A stretch of DNA of 64,000 nt, from the NCBI RefSeq assembly GCF_024054035.1, contig NZ_JAMXQU010000010.1, positions 1-64,000 of the forward strand, read 5' to 3'. The notes beneath the pieces were generated by a model, which was given only the letters and a program-made list of their open reading frames with translations, had not been told where the DNA came from and did not search any database. This DNA is from Asaia lannensis NBRC 102526. GTDB lineage: Bacteria; Pseudomonadota; Alphaproteobacteria; Acetobacterales; Acetobacteraceae. Positions 18,389 through 26,956 of this stretch are shown here, one piece after another (positions within the stretch are counted from its first letter, which is position 1; each line of letters begins with the position of its first letter). The translations under genes and the position numbers were made by a program.

Positions 18389-18430
18389 TTTGAGAATAAT
18401 TCTCAACGATTAAATTGAGAATTATTCTTA
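18389..18430 (-). promoter_or_regulatory. Twin Fur-like boxes upstream of bfd
   Basis: TGAGAATAATTCTCA at 18391-18405 is a perfect 7-1-7 inverted repeat. A second copy, TGAGAATTATTCTTA at 18416-18430, has one mismatch. Their centres are 25 bp apart. The pattern is close to the classical 7-1-7 Fur core TGATAATNATTATCA. Binding by Fur is inferred from the pattern and the iron-related target. Confidence 0.65.
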
Positions 18431-18471
18431 AAAAACATGTCAGCCTGGGGTCCGGGTGGCTTCAGGCGCAA

Positions 18472-19518
18472 CTAACTCAGCAGACGTCCGATCACGCGTG
18501 CCGTGTAATCAACCACAGGGACGATCCGGCCATAATTGAGCCTGGTCGGTCCGATCACCCCGATGGCACCGACAATCCGATTCGTTTCATTACGTGCAGG
18601 CGCGACCACCATGGACACGCCAGACATTCCGAAAAATCCGCTTTCCGCACCGATATAGATTCGGACACCGTCAGATTCCTGGGCCAGCTGCAACAGGCGC
18701 AGCATGGTTTCCTGCGCTTCCAGACGCTCGAACAGCATCTGGATGGTCGTCAGTTTCTCGATTTCGGTAATATCGGTCAGCAGATTGCCCTGCCCGCGCA
18801 GATAGAGCGTTCCGTGCTGCTCGTCCCACATTGCAAGGCCGCTTTCGATTACGCTTGTCGCCAGCGCGTCGAGGTCGGATCGGTTCTGCTGGAGGTTTTC
18901 CGATACGCGCTGACGCAGGGCCGTCAGGGTGACATCGCCAAGCAGCGAATTGAGGTAATTCCCTGCCTCGACAAGCGCCGAGGGCGGCAGGCCCGGCGGC
19001 GTCTCGATCACGCGGTTCTCGACCTGTCCGTCAGCTGCCACCAGTATGACCAGCGCCTTGCCCGGCCCGAGCGCCACGAATTCGATGTGTTTGAGCGCGC
19101 CATCGCCTTTGGGAGCAAGAACGAGCCCGGCGGCAGCGGACAGCCCGGACAGCATGGAAGAGGCTTCGGCCAGCGTTTCCTGCATCGAGCGCCCCTTGAG
19201 CGCCAGACGACCGGCAATATGGGCCTGCTCCGTTTCATCGAGCGACCCGAACTGGAGCAGACCGTCGACAAAAAGCCTGACTCCTTTTTCGGTCGGCAGA
19301 CGACCGGCAGAAACATGAGGACTGAACAGCAGACCCGCCTGGGTCAGCTCGGCCATGACATTGCGTATGGTCGCCGGTGAGAGCGAGGGGGTCAGACGCT
19401 GCGCCAGCGTCTTGCTGGCCACAGGATCGCCGGTTTCCATGTATTGCTCGACGATTTCACGCAGCACACTGGCCGATCGGACATCCATGCCGCCCGGCAG
19501 GTTGGAAAGATCGATCAT
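18472..19518 (-). CDS. hrcA: Heat-inducible transcription repressor HrcA
   Basis: This 348-residue repressor binds CIRCE elements upstream of chaperone genes. An N-terminal winged helix (about 10-80) contains SPATIRNVMAELTQAGLLFS and HVSAGRLPTEKG. A GAF-like dimerisation/ligand domain follows. A good AAGGGG ribosome site precedes the ATG. I saw no CIRCE inverted repeat (TTAGCACTC-N9-GAGTGCTAA) in the 198-bp upstream region, so autoregulation is not apparent. The usual partner grpE is not adjacent; bfd lies downstream instead. Confidence 0.95.
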   Translation of the reverse strand: MIDLSNLPGGMDVRSASVLREIVEQYMETGDPVASKTLAQRLTPSLSPATIRNVMAELTQAGLLFSPHVSAGRLPTEKGVRLFVDGLLQFGSLDETEQAHIAGRLALKGRSMQETLAEASSMLSGLSAAAGLVLAPKGDGALKHIEFVALGPGKALVILVAADGQVENRVIETPPGLPPSALVEAGNYLNSLLGDVTLTALRQRVSENLQQNRSDLDALATSVIESGLAMWDEQHGTLYLRGQGNLLTDITEIEKLTTIQMLFERLEAQETMLRLLQLAQESDGVRIYIGAESGFFGMSGVSMVVAPARNETNRIVGAIGVIGPTRLNYGRIVPVVDYTARVIGRLLS

Positions 19519-19716
19519 CTCCTGCCCCTTTCTGTATGGTCCGGTTACGAAATAGCCCCGGAACGCTTCACCTGTATAAAGTCCCCTCTATCGGGACAAT
19601 CAGATATCAGGGCAATCCGGCCGGACCAACCTGCCCGGATATGACGGCCTGTATCGGCCCGGTCGGATGAGGCATGGTCCGGTCAGTCGATCCGACATTG
19701 CAGAGGAGCCACGCCG

Positions 19717-20505
19717 ATGATCCGCCTTGCCGCCTTATACATCCATCCGGTCAAAAGCCTGCACCGGATCGACAGAACGGCGCTCGATCTCGATCCATGG
19801 GGGCCGAAGGGCGACAGACGCTGGCTGGTGACCGGGTCGGATGGCCGCTTCATGACGCAGCGACAATACCCTGCCATGGCGCGCATTTTCACTGCACTCG
19901 ATGGCGCCGTCCTCACGCTCGCAACACAAGAGCACACGCCGCTGCATGTCGAACCGCCCGGTCCGGATGCAGAAACCGTTACCGTCAGCGTATGGAAGGA
20001 CCATGACATAACGGCACGCGATGCGGGAGACGACGCCGCGCACTGGCTGAGCAACGTGCTCGCGACACCGTGCCGCCTGGTTCACATGGCTGACCCGGCC
20101 CATGCCAGACCGACCGGTTTCGGCAGTGTGAGCTTTGCCGACGGCTTCCCCCTGCTGGTGACCAATACGGCTTCACTTGACGATCTGAATGCACGTCTCG
20201 ACCAGCCCGTGCCCATGGAACGGTTCAGGCCCAATATCGTGGTCGAGACCGACCTTCCCTGGGCTGAAGACACATGGCAGCGTCTGCACATTGGCGATGT
20301 CGAACTGGATCTGGTCAAGCCATGCAGCCGCTGTATCGTCACGACCATCGATCAGGAGAGTGGCACCATTCCCGTACCGCGCGAGCCGCTCAGGACCATG
20401 ACAGGGTTTCGCCACCGTCCGGGTGGGGTCATGTTCGGCCAGAATGCCGTCATAAGACGTGCGGGCACCATCAGGATTGGCGATACCGTGCTGTCCATGC
20501 CCTGA
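19717..20505 (+). CDS. MOSC domain protein (YcbX-like)
   Basis: The 262-residue protein has an N-terminal MOSC beta-barrel domain (LAALYIHPVKSLHRIDRTAL, then GPKGDRRWLV). The C-terminal MOSC domain contains FRPNIVVETDLPWAEDTW and the conserved cysteine in VKPCSRCIVTTID. MOSC proteins handle sulfur bound to molybdenum cofactor or reduce N-hydroxylated compounds (YcbX, YiiM, mARC). There is no fused ferredoxin domain, so an external reductase would be needed. The gene is divergent from hrcA and 136 bp upstream of rph. Confidence 0.88.
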   Translation: MIRLAALYIHPVKSLHRIDRTALDLDPWGPKGDRRWLVTGSDGRFMTQRQYPAMARIFTALDGAVLTLATQEHTPLHVEPPGPDAETVTVSVWKDHDITARDAGDDAAHWLSNVLATPCRLVHMADPAHARPTGFGSVSFADGFPLLVTNTASLDDLNARLDQPVPMERFRPNIVVETDLPWAEDTWQRLHIGDVELDLVKPCSRCIVTTIDQESGTIPVPREPLRTMTGFRHRPGGVMFGQNAVIRRAGTIRIGDTVLSMP

Positions 20506-20641
20506 CGCCCGACACTACAGGGCGCGGCACAACAGGGCCGTCATCTAATGGAACGCCATCGAATGCTGTTTTGTCATTCGGTCCTCGAGGCGCTAAAGCT
20601 GCGTGACCATTCTTCTGCGTGCTCGAAACGAGGAAAACACC

Positions 20642-21400
20642 ATGTCCAGCTCAGGGTCCAGCTCACGTCCTTCAGGTCGTCAGGCCGATGAAAACCGTGT
20701 CGTCTCCATCGAACCCGGCTTTGCCCGCCATGCCGAAGGCTCGGTGCTGATCCGCGTCGGTGGCACCGAGGTTCTTTGTGCCGCCTCGATCGAGAACCGC
20801 GTCCCTCCCTTCCTGCGCGGTCAGGGCCAGGGCTGGATTACGGCCGAGTATGGCATGCTGCCGCGCGCCACCCATACGCGCGGCAATCGCGAAGCCGCCA
20901 AGGGCAAGCAATCGGGTCGCACGCAGGAAATCCAGCGCCTGATCGGTCGTGCATTGCGCGCCTGCGTCGATCTGCGCGCCCTGGGTGAGATGACCATCAC
21001 GCTCGATTGCGACGTGCTCAATGCCGATGGCGGCACGCGTTGCGCCGCAATCACCGGGGCCTGGGTGGCTCTGGCGATTGCGCTGGACAAGCAGATCAAG
21101 GCGGGTGTTCTCAAGCGCTCTCCCTTGCGCGCACAGGTAGCGGCCGTTTCCTGCGGGCTGACCGATGCCGGTCCTGTGCTGGATCTGGATTATATCGAAG
21201 ACAGCTCAGCCCAGGCCGATACGAATTTCGTGCTGACCAGCGAAGGCGGCATCGTCGAGATCCAGGGTACGGCAGAAGATGCGCCCTTCAGCGAGAGCGA
21301 ATTCAACGCGCTCATGGCGCTGGCCAAGCTGGGCACGGCACGCCTCTTCGACGCGCAGCGCGCCGCACTCGACAGCGCCATTCACGGCAAAGCTGCATGA
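20642..21400 (+). CDS. rph: Ribonuclease PH
   Basis: This 252-residue phosphorolytic 3'-5' exoribonuclease trims tRNA 3' ends as a hexamer. Recognisable segments are [56 protein letters not shown] and [20 protein letters not shown]. The ATG at 20642 follows GAGGA at proper spacing and gives a short Ser-rich N-terminus; an earlier GTG at 20603 is less likely. The stop overlaps the rdgB start (ATGA). Confidence 0.97.
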   Translation: MSSSGSSSRPSGRQADENRVVSIEPGFARHAEGSVLIRVGGTEVLCAASIENRVPPFLRGQGQGWITAEYGMLPRATHTRGNREAAKGKQSGRTQEIQRLIGRALRACVDLRALGEMTITLDCDVLNADGGTRCAAITGAWVALAIALDKQIKAGVLKRSPLRAQVAAVSCGLTDAGPVLDLDYIEDSSAQADTNFVLTSEGGIVEIQGTAEDAPFSESEFNALMALAKLGTARLFDAQRAALDSAIHGKAA

Positions 21401-22029
21401 GCAGCGAAGCTGCCGGCCGGCTTCTGAAACGTGGCGAGCGGGTTGTGCTCGCGAGCCACAACAAGGGAAAACTGGTCGAATTCCGCGCCCTGCTGGCCGA
21501 TAGCGGTATCGAGATCGTCTCGGCGGCCGAACTCGACCTGCCCGAACCCGAGGAAACAGCCGACAGCTTCGAAGGCAATGCTGCCATCAAGGCACTTGCC
21601 GCGGCCAGAGCAACCGGCCTGCCTGCCCTGTCGGACGATTCAGGATTCTGCGTCAGTGCCCTGGACGGTCGCCCCGGGATTTACTCCGCCCGCTGGGCGG
21701 GGCCGGGTGGAGACATGCAGGTCGCGATGCAGCGCGTCCATGATGAAATGGGCGACAACCCGGACCGTTCGGCCGCATTCGTCGCCGTGCTGTGCGTTGC
21801 GTGGCCCGATGGCACCACACGCTTTGCCGAGGGACGCTGCGAGGGTGAAGTCTGCTGGCCACCACGCGGCGCACAGGGTCACGGTTATGACCCGGTTTTC
21901 ATTCCCGACGGCGAGCGCCGCAGTTTTGCCGAACTTTCGGCAGAAGAAAAGAATGCGACCAGCCACAGGGGACGCGCGTTGGCCCGGTTTCTGAAAACCT
22001 GCGTCGCGCCCGGCGATACTCCCCGGTAA
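21397..22029 (+). CDS. rdgB: Non-canonical purine NTP pyrophosphatase RdgB/HAM1
   Basis: This 210-residue enzyme hydrolyses dITP, ITP and XTP to monophosphates to protect DNA. Family motifs are [44 protein letters not shown] and SHRGRAL. The true ATG at 21397 overlaps the rph stop; the frame stays open far upstream inside rph, but that part is not coding. The rph-rdgB pair is conserved in alphaproteobacteria and is often followed by hemW. Here a PL7-like gene takes that place. Confidence 0.96.
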   Translation: MSSEAAGRLLKRGERVVLASHNKGKLVEFRALLADSGIEIVSAAELDLPEPEETADSFEGNAAIKALAAARATGLPALSDDSGFCVSALDGRPGIYSARWAGPGGDMQVAMQRVHDEMGDNPDRSAAFVAVLCVAWPDGTTRFAEGRCEGEVCWPPRGAQGHGYDPVFIPDGERRSFAELSAEEKNATSHRGRALARFLKTCVAPGDTPR

Positions 22030-22070
22030 CGCCACCCGATCACGCCTGATTGCAAACAGGAGTCCCTGTC

Positions 22071-22817
22071 ATGAGGAAAAGTCCGCTTCTCCTTTCTGCC
22101 TGTGCGTTGGCTGCCTTTACGGCGGCGGCTCAGGCAGCCCCCGTTTTCGATCCGACCGGTTTCGATCTGCGCGAAACCAAAGCATTCAGCATTGCTGTTC
22201 AGCCCGCCACCACGCTGGGCCAGACACAGATACATACTGAGGCACGCGCGCGGCCACAGGGGTATGCGCCCTATCGTCTCCTGCCCAACGGGCTCTCCCT
22301 GACCAGCGATGCACGCAAGCCAACGGCTTATCACGCGCGCCAGCCTCGTACCGAGCTGTCGGAAGCCCATCCATGGCGTGTAAGCGATGCACCCGCCATG
22401 CTCGATGTTTCCCTTCAGATCGACCGTTTTCCAAAACGCGGCATGCTCGTTCTGGCCGAACTCACCCCCGATGACGATGCAGCGCCGGTGCTGCGCGTCA
22501 TGGTCGATGGCGATCGTCTCGTTCTGCGCGGCATGATCGGCAATGCGCCTGAAAACGGGATTGTGCTCGGCACGATAGATGGCACGCACACGGCCCATAT
22601 TGTGCTGCGCACGCAGCCCGACGGTCATATTGCCACCGAGGTCAATGGCACCTCCGGGCAGTTCCGTCTGGAACCGAAGGCCATGAGCATTCCCGTCACG
22701 TTCCGCACCGGTGCCTATGCCGTCGATGACATAGGCACGTTACCCGATCAGGTCACGGTCACGCTTACCGGCTTGAAAGTGGAACATGGCGCGGCCGGCT
22801 CAGGCCTTCGCACGTAG
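22071..22817 (+). CDS. Secreted PL7-like (alginate lyase 2 fold) protein
   Basis: The 248-residue product has a signal peptide (MRKSPLLLSACALAAFTAAA, cleavage near AQAA). The remainder resembles the beta-jelly-roll of polysaccharide lyase family 7. QPRTELSE matches the conserved R-(S/T)-E-L strand, and TFRTGAYAVDD matches the YFKAG-Y strand near the end. The middle motif QIH, which carries catalytic Gln and His, aligns with LAEL here, so both residues appear missing. It could be inactive, bind polysaccharide, or cleave a different uronate. CAGGAG precedes the ATG by 8 bp. The last 18 bp overlap the convergent lysE-family gene. Confidence 0.65.
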   Translation: MRKSPLLLSACALAAFTAAAQAAPVFDPTGFDLRETKAFSIAVQPATTLGQTQIHTEARARPQGYAPYRLLPNGLSLTSDARKPTAYHARQPRTELSEAHPWRVSDAPAMLDVSLQIDRFPKRGMLVLAELTPDDDAAPVLRVMVDGDRLVLRGMIGNAPENGIVLGTIDGTHTAHIVLRTQPDGHIATEVNGTSGQFRLEPKAMSIPVTFRTGAYAVDDIGTLPDQVTVTLTGLKVEHGAAGSGLRT

Positions 22818-23429
22818 GATCACGATCCCGAACGCGATAAAAACGCATGCGGTCAGGCGGTTGAAAGCCCGTCTGACCGGTCGGCGCGCCAGAAAGCGCG
22901 ACAGCGATCGTCCCCCCAGACCGTAAACGGTCAGCCACAACCCGTCCGAAAACAGATAGGTCACCACCAGTATGCCGAATTGCGGCAATACCGGGCGATG
23001 GTGATCGATGAATTGCGGGAAAAAGGCCGCTGCGAAAAGCAGGAGTTTGGGGTTGCTGATACCGACCAGAAAGCCGGTGCGATAAAGCACCCAGGCACTC
23101 GTTTTCGGCGTGTTCGTTGCGGGGTCCTCCGGCACTTCCGGCGCATCGCTGGCACGCCAGGCCTTGATACCGAGATAGACCAGATAAGCCGCGCCGGCAT
23201 AGCGTATGACATCGAACAGATGCGGCATGGCGACAAGAACCGCGCCGATGCCGACGACCGACAGAACGAGCGCCAGAAGCAACGCCGAGATACACCCGGC
23301 CATGGCCGCCGTGCTGCGCCGAAATCCAACCTGCACGCTTCGGCTGAGCGCATGCATCATGTTCGGCCCCGGCGTTGCCGAAATGAAAAAGACCGTGACC
23401 ACGAACAGCCACCAGGTTTGAAGTGTCAT
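22800..23429 (-). CDS. LysE/RhtB family amino-acid exporter
   Basis: The 209-residue inner-membrane protein has about six hydrophobic helices. It carries the family opening FISATPGPNMMHALSRSV and YLVYLGIKAWRA before the central loop. GFLVGISNPKLLLFAAAFFP follows the loop. Relatives export amino acids such as lysine, homoserine or leucine; specificity cannot be read. The stop overlaps the 3' end of the PL7-like gene by 18 bp on the other strand. Confidence 0.92.
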   Translation of the reverse strand: MTLQTWWLFVVTVFFISATPGPNMMHALSRSVQVGFRRSTAAMAGCISALLLALVLSVVGIGAVLVAMPHLFDVIRYAGAAYLVYLGIKAWRASDAPEVPEDPATNTPKTSAWVLYRTGFLVGISNPKLLLFAAAFFPQFIDHHRPVLPQFGILVVTYLFSDGLWLTVYGLGGRSLSRFLARRPVRRAFNRLTACVFIAFGIVILRAKA

Positions 23430-23685
23430 CGATACGCTCTCGCAGGACTAGTAAAGGGAAAGCCTCGCAGGAATGGGTCGAACGGGGCGCACTCGTACGA
23501 CCCATGCCTGCTGGAAAACCACGCAAGCCTGCCACATCTTCCATTCCGCGCAAAGAACGGAAGCAGCAGCCAGCCTCGCGTTCCGGACGGCAGACGGGCA
23601 CTCTCAGACGAATGCCCCAAGTTGAACAGATCGGATCACACCCAACCGGATTGCATCCGGTCGTGCCGCCGCCAGCCGGGAAATA

Positions 23686-25500
23686 TCAGCCCTCGAGCGA
23701 CTGAAGCTCGAACAGACGACGATAGATACCGCCCTCGCGTCTGACGAGTTCGGCATGAGAACCGTCTTCCTTGAGTTCGCCCTTGCTGAAAACGAGAATG
23801 CGATCCAGCTCCATGACGGTGGAGAGACGATGCGCCACCACAATCACCGTGCGCCCTGCCATAAGACGATGCATGGCATCCTGCACCAGAACTTCTGACT
23901 CGGAATCGAGGCTCGATGTTGCTTCATCGAAAATCAGCAACGGCGCATCCGCCAGAAACGCGCGCGCAATCGCGACACGCTGACGTTCACCGCCCGACAG
24001 CTTGACGCCACGCTCCCCAACCAGTGTGGCATAGCCTTCGGGCAAACGCTCGATGAACGCGCTGGCATTGGCAAGCTGTGCCGCACGTTCGATCTCTGCC
24101 TGCGTGGCCCCCGGTCTGGCATAGGCGATATTTTCTGCCAGAGAACGATGGAACAGCATCGGCTCCTGCGGGACGATGGCGATATGCGCGCGCAGGGAGT
24201 CCTGGGTCACATCGCGCACATCCACCCCATCGATCAGCACACGTCCTGCACTGGTGTCGTAAAGACGCTGGATAAGCTTGGTGAAGGTGGTCTTGCCCGA
24301 GCCGCTCGGCCCGACCAGTGCAACACGCGATCCCGGTGCGATCGACACATCCAGATCGCGGTAGAGCGGTGTGTCCTGACCGGGATACTGGAATGTCACA
24401 TCCTCAAAACGCACCTGTCCCTGAGTAAACGCGGCCTTGCCTGCGCCCTTGCGATCCTGCACGCCCGGCGCTTCGTCGAAAATGGCCACGAGCTCTTCCA
24501 TCTCATTGACGGAACGCTGGACCTGGCTGACCTGCTGACCCAGATCGCGCAGATAGCCCTGCACCAGAAACACCATGGTCAGCACATAGGCCACATCGCC
24601 CGGTCCTGCCTTGCCTTCCCACCACTGCCAGACAATCAGCCCGACCAGCAGCATACGCATGACAAGCGAGGCAAAGCCCTGCAGATTTGCGCTGTTCGTT
24701 CCCCTGATCCAGGTGCGCGCCGTACGTCCGCTCCAGGCACGCAGGATACGGCCCAGACGGCGCTCTTCGCGATGCTCGGCACCGAAGGCCTTCACCACGG
24801 CATTGCAGGTCACCGCATCGGCAATGGCGGCGCCCACTTTCGTATCCCAGCGATTGGCGGCCCGCGCCGAAGGGGCAACATAACGCAGCGTCAGCATGAC
24901 AGAAAGCCAGGTGAACAGCACGACCGACACGGCCAGCACGGCCCCCATGAAGGGCGAATGCCAGGCGAGAACGAGCGTGGTACCGGTCAGCACCAGCACT
25001 TCGGGGGCGATCAGGAGCAGAAGCGTATCGTCGAGCGTATCGATGGCCCACATGCCGCGTGTCAGCTTGCGTACCGTGGAACCTGCAAAATTATTGGCGT
25101 GCCAGTCGGTCGAGAAGCGCTGCACGCGCGCAAATCCCTGCGACAGTGCGCGCTGCATGATAGCGAGGCTGAGATGGGTAATGCCGAGATAGGACGACCG
25201 GCGCCCCAGCAACCCGACCAGCCCCAGGGCGATAAGACCGCCCACCATGAAAAGCGCGTCGTTTCTCAACACAAGCTGCGAGGCGTCATGGGGTGCGCCA
25301 CCGGCATGGCTGGAAATATCGGTGACCAGACGCCCGGAGAGAACGGGCGTCGCCACATCGGCAATGGTCGCAAGTGCTATGCCGAGCACGGTGCGCGTCA
25401 GGAAGGCCGGATGCTCTAGCCATCGGCGCATGACAAAACGCACGATATCGACGAACGCGATATCGCGTGTCTTGTTTTTGGGCTGGTCGGTGTCGGACAC
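23686..25500 (-). CDS. ABC exporter with fused membrane and ATPase domains
   Basis: The 604-residue half-transporter has a six-helix type I exporter domain (about 30-330) followed by an ATPase domain. The latter has Walker A GPSGSGKTT, signature LSGGERQRVAIARAF, Walker B LLIFDEATSSLDSESE and the H-loop VVAHRLSTV. It probably works as a homodimer exporting lipid, peptide or drug. It starts with GTG at 25500, preceded by GGAGGAG at 8 bp. A 7-3-7 hairpin (ACCGGAT arms) at 23645-23661 lies after the stop. The gene is divergent from nth. Confidence 0.92.
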   Translation of the reverse strand: MSDTDQPKNKTRDIAFVDIVRFVMRRWLEHPAFLTRTVLGIALATIADVATPVLSGRLVTDISSHAGGAPHDASQLVLRNDALFMVGGLIALGLVGLLGRRSSYLGITHLSLAIMQRALSQGFARVQRFSTDWHANNFAGSTVRKLTRGMWAIDTLDDTLLLLIAPEVLVLTGTTLVLAWHSPFMGAVLAVSVVLFTWLSVMLTLRYVAPSARAANRWDTKVGAAIADAVTCNAVVKAFGAEHREERRLGRILRAWSGRTARTWIRGTNSANLQGFASLVMRMLLVGLIVWQWWEGKAGPGDVAYVLTMVFLVQGYLRDLGQQVSQVQRSVNEMEELVAIFDEAPGVQDRKGAGKAAFTQGQVRFEDVTFQYPGQDTPLYRDLDVSIAPGSRVALVGPSGSGKTTFTKLIQRLYDTSAGRVLIDGVDVRDVTQDSLRAHIAIVPQEPMLFHRSLAENIAYARPGATQAEIERAAQLANASAFIERLPEGYATLVGERGVKLSGGERQRVAIARAFLADAPLLIFDEATSSLDSESEVLVQDAMHRLMAGRTVIVVAHRLSTVMELDRILVFSKGELKEDGSHAELVRREGGIYRRLFELQSLEG

Positions 25501-25615
25501 GAAAGAAAGCTCCTCCGCCTGACGATCGACCGGGCGGGCATACTGGAAGTGCGGTGCGGGAAGCGCTTATTGTGGGGTGTCGAACGCCCATATGCAACAT
25601 GATGAAACGGTTACG

Positions 25616-26302
25616 ATGTCTCTTCCTTCGGCCAGAAAGGCCATGACACGCGCTCAGGCACGCCAGTTCATCACCGCACTGGCCGAGGCCAATCCCGACG
25701 CGGAAAGCGAACTGGTCTACAAGGACGCGTTCTCGCTTCTCGTTGCCGTCGTGCTCTCGGCGCAGGCCACGGATAAATCGGTCAACAAGGTGACAGAGGG
25801 CCTGTTTCGCGATGCGCCCGATGCGCGCGCCATGGTCGCGCTGGGCGAGGACGGCATTGCGGCACATATTCGCACCATCGGACTGTGGCGCGCCAAGGCG
25901 AAAAACGTGCTCAGACTGTCGGAGCAGCTTCTGGAACGGCACGATGGCGAGGTGCCATCGGATCGCGATGCGCTTGAGGCTCTGGCAGGCGTCGGGCGCA
26001 AAACTGCCAGCGTGGTGCTGAATGTGATGTTCGGTGAAAGCGCCATGGCGGTGGATACGCATATCTTCCGCCTGGGGAACCGCACCGGCCTTGCCCCGGG
26101 CAAGACCACGCGCGCAGTCGAAGACGGACTGATCAAACGCATCCCGCCTGAAATGCTGCGCCCTTCGCATCACTGGCTGATCCTGCATGGACGCTACGTG
26201 TGCAAGGCACGCAGCCCCGAATGCTGGCGCTGCGTAGCCTTTACGCCTTGTCTTTTCCCCCTCAAGGGCCAGATCGTGGAGAGTAAAGGAGAACCTGCAT
26301 GA
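25616..26302 (+). CDS. nth: Endonuclease III
   Basis: This 228-residue DNA glycosylase/AP lyase removes oxidised pyrimidines. The helix-hairpin-helix LAGVGRKTASVVLN carries the catalytic Lys, VDTHIFR carries the catalytic Asp, and the [4Fe-4S] loop C-x6-C-x2-C-x5-C is intact in CKARSPECWRCVAFTPC. Starts at 25577 (GTG), 25592 and 25616 (ATG) share the frame; none has a decisive ribosome site, and 25616 gives the usual length. The stop overlaps the ATG of the DUF1330 gene. Confidence 0.95.
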   Translation: MSLPSARKAMTRAQARQFITALAEANPDAESELVYKDAFSLLVAVVLSAQATDKSVNKVTEGLFRDAPDARAMVALGEDGIAAHIRTIGLWRAKAKNVLRLSEQLLERHDGEVPSDRDALEALAGVGRKTASVVLNVMFGESAMAVDTHIFRLGNRTGLAPGKTTRAVEDGLIKRIPPEMLRPSHHWLILHGRYVCKARSPECWRCVAFTPCLFPLKGQIVESKGEPA

Positions 26303-26586
26303 GCACTTATATCGTCTTCACACGAGAAGAAATCCTGAACCCTGACGAGATGGCTACCTATTCGAGCCTGGTGGGTGAGACATTCAAAGGACATCCGGTC
26401 AAAATTCTGGCCGCCTATGGCGCACAGGAAATCCTCGAAGGTGTAGGGCCGGACGGCGTTGTGATCGTGGAGTTCCCCAATCGCGAAGCGGCTCTGGCCT
26501 GGTACGACGGTGACGCCTATCGCAAGGTGCGCGAACATCGTTTTCTGGGCGGCAAATATCGTGCCACCCTTGTCGAGGGTGTCTGA
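26299..26586 (+). CDS. DUF1330 domain protein
   Basis: The 95-residue dimeric alpha/beta-barrel type protein shows GVVIVEFPNREAALAWYDGD and AYRKVREHR, the DUF1330 signature. No biochemical role is established for the family. It is translationally coupled to nth (4-bp overlap). The length is typical. Confidence 0.88.
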   Translation: MSTYIVFTREEILNPDEMATYSSLVGETFKGHPVKILAAYGAQEILEGVGPDGVVIVEFPNREAALAWYDGDAYRKVREHRFLGGKYRATLVEGV

Positions 26587-26606
26587 TCCGGGCTGACAGC
26601 ACAATC

Positions 26607-26626
26607 GGGCCGCCTTTTGGCGGCTC
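26607..26626 (+). terminator. Hairpin after the nth-DUF1330 pair
   Basis: An 8-bp stem GGGCCGCC/GGCGGCTC (one G-T pair) with a TTTT loop lies 20 bp after the stop, with no T run. It is a weak terminator candidate. Confidence 0.4.
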
Positions 26627-26639
26627 GAACACGCCTGGT

Positions 26640-26871
26640 CTTGTTTTGGAGCAGCGATGGCTCCCATGGCTGCCAGATCCCATCGGATCTGAAACGGTTC
26701 TGCCCCCTTGCAGGCACCGATATGAACATGCGGGTTACGCGCAAATCCATTATTGCCGTCGCGTGCCACGACCTCCCCTGCCCCAGGCTCAGGACTGACG
26801 CGACAAAACAGCGCAATCCCGGAATGGGATAGATTGCCCGGCGTCGCAAAATCCGGTCGCTCCGATGACAT
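26640..26871 (-). pseudogene. Possible remnant of an M23-type peptidase gene
   Basis: On the minus strand a frame of about 75 codons contains GEVVARDGNNGFARNPHVHI followed by QIRWDLAAMG. This resembles the C-terminal HxH strand of M23/LytM metallopeptidases (GNSG..PHLH). The frame has no own stop and runs on into the antisense of the DUF1330 gene, and the upstream part of the domain is missing. It therefore looks like a decayed fragment. Chance resemblance cannot be excluded. Confidence 0.3.
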
Positions 26872-26956
26872 AATGTGAGAATCTGGACGAAGGGCGTGCG
26901 TTCACGTTTTCTTGCAGTAAATATGCCCCCTCCAGCACCAGCGACGAAGAGATTTA

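Noticed and set aside
18415-19380. 321-codon open frame opposite hrcA
   Set aside because: It is antisense to a confident HrcA gene and has no own ribosome site.
21007-21396. Upstream extension of the rdgB frame through rph
   Set aside because: The frame is open by chance inside rph. The RdgB family starts near SHNKGKL, and ATG 21397 overlaps the rph stop as is usual.
22765-23601. 278-codon frame on the minus strand overlapping the LysE-type exporter in another frame
   Set aside because: The exporter frame has a family signature and normal length; the alternative product is Arg/His-rich with no motif.
24148-25419. 423-codon open frame opposite the ABC exporter
   Set aside because: It is an antisense frame; the minus strand has all ABC motifs and a good ribosome site.
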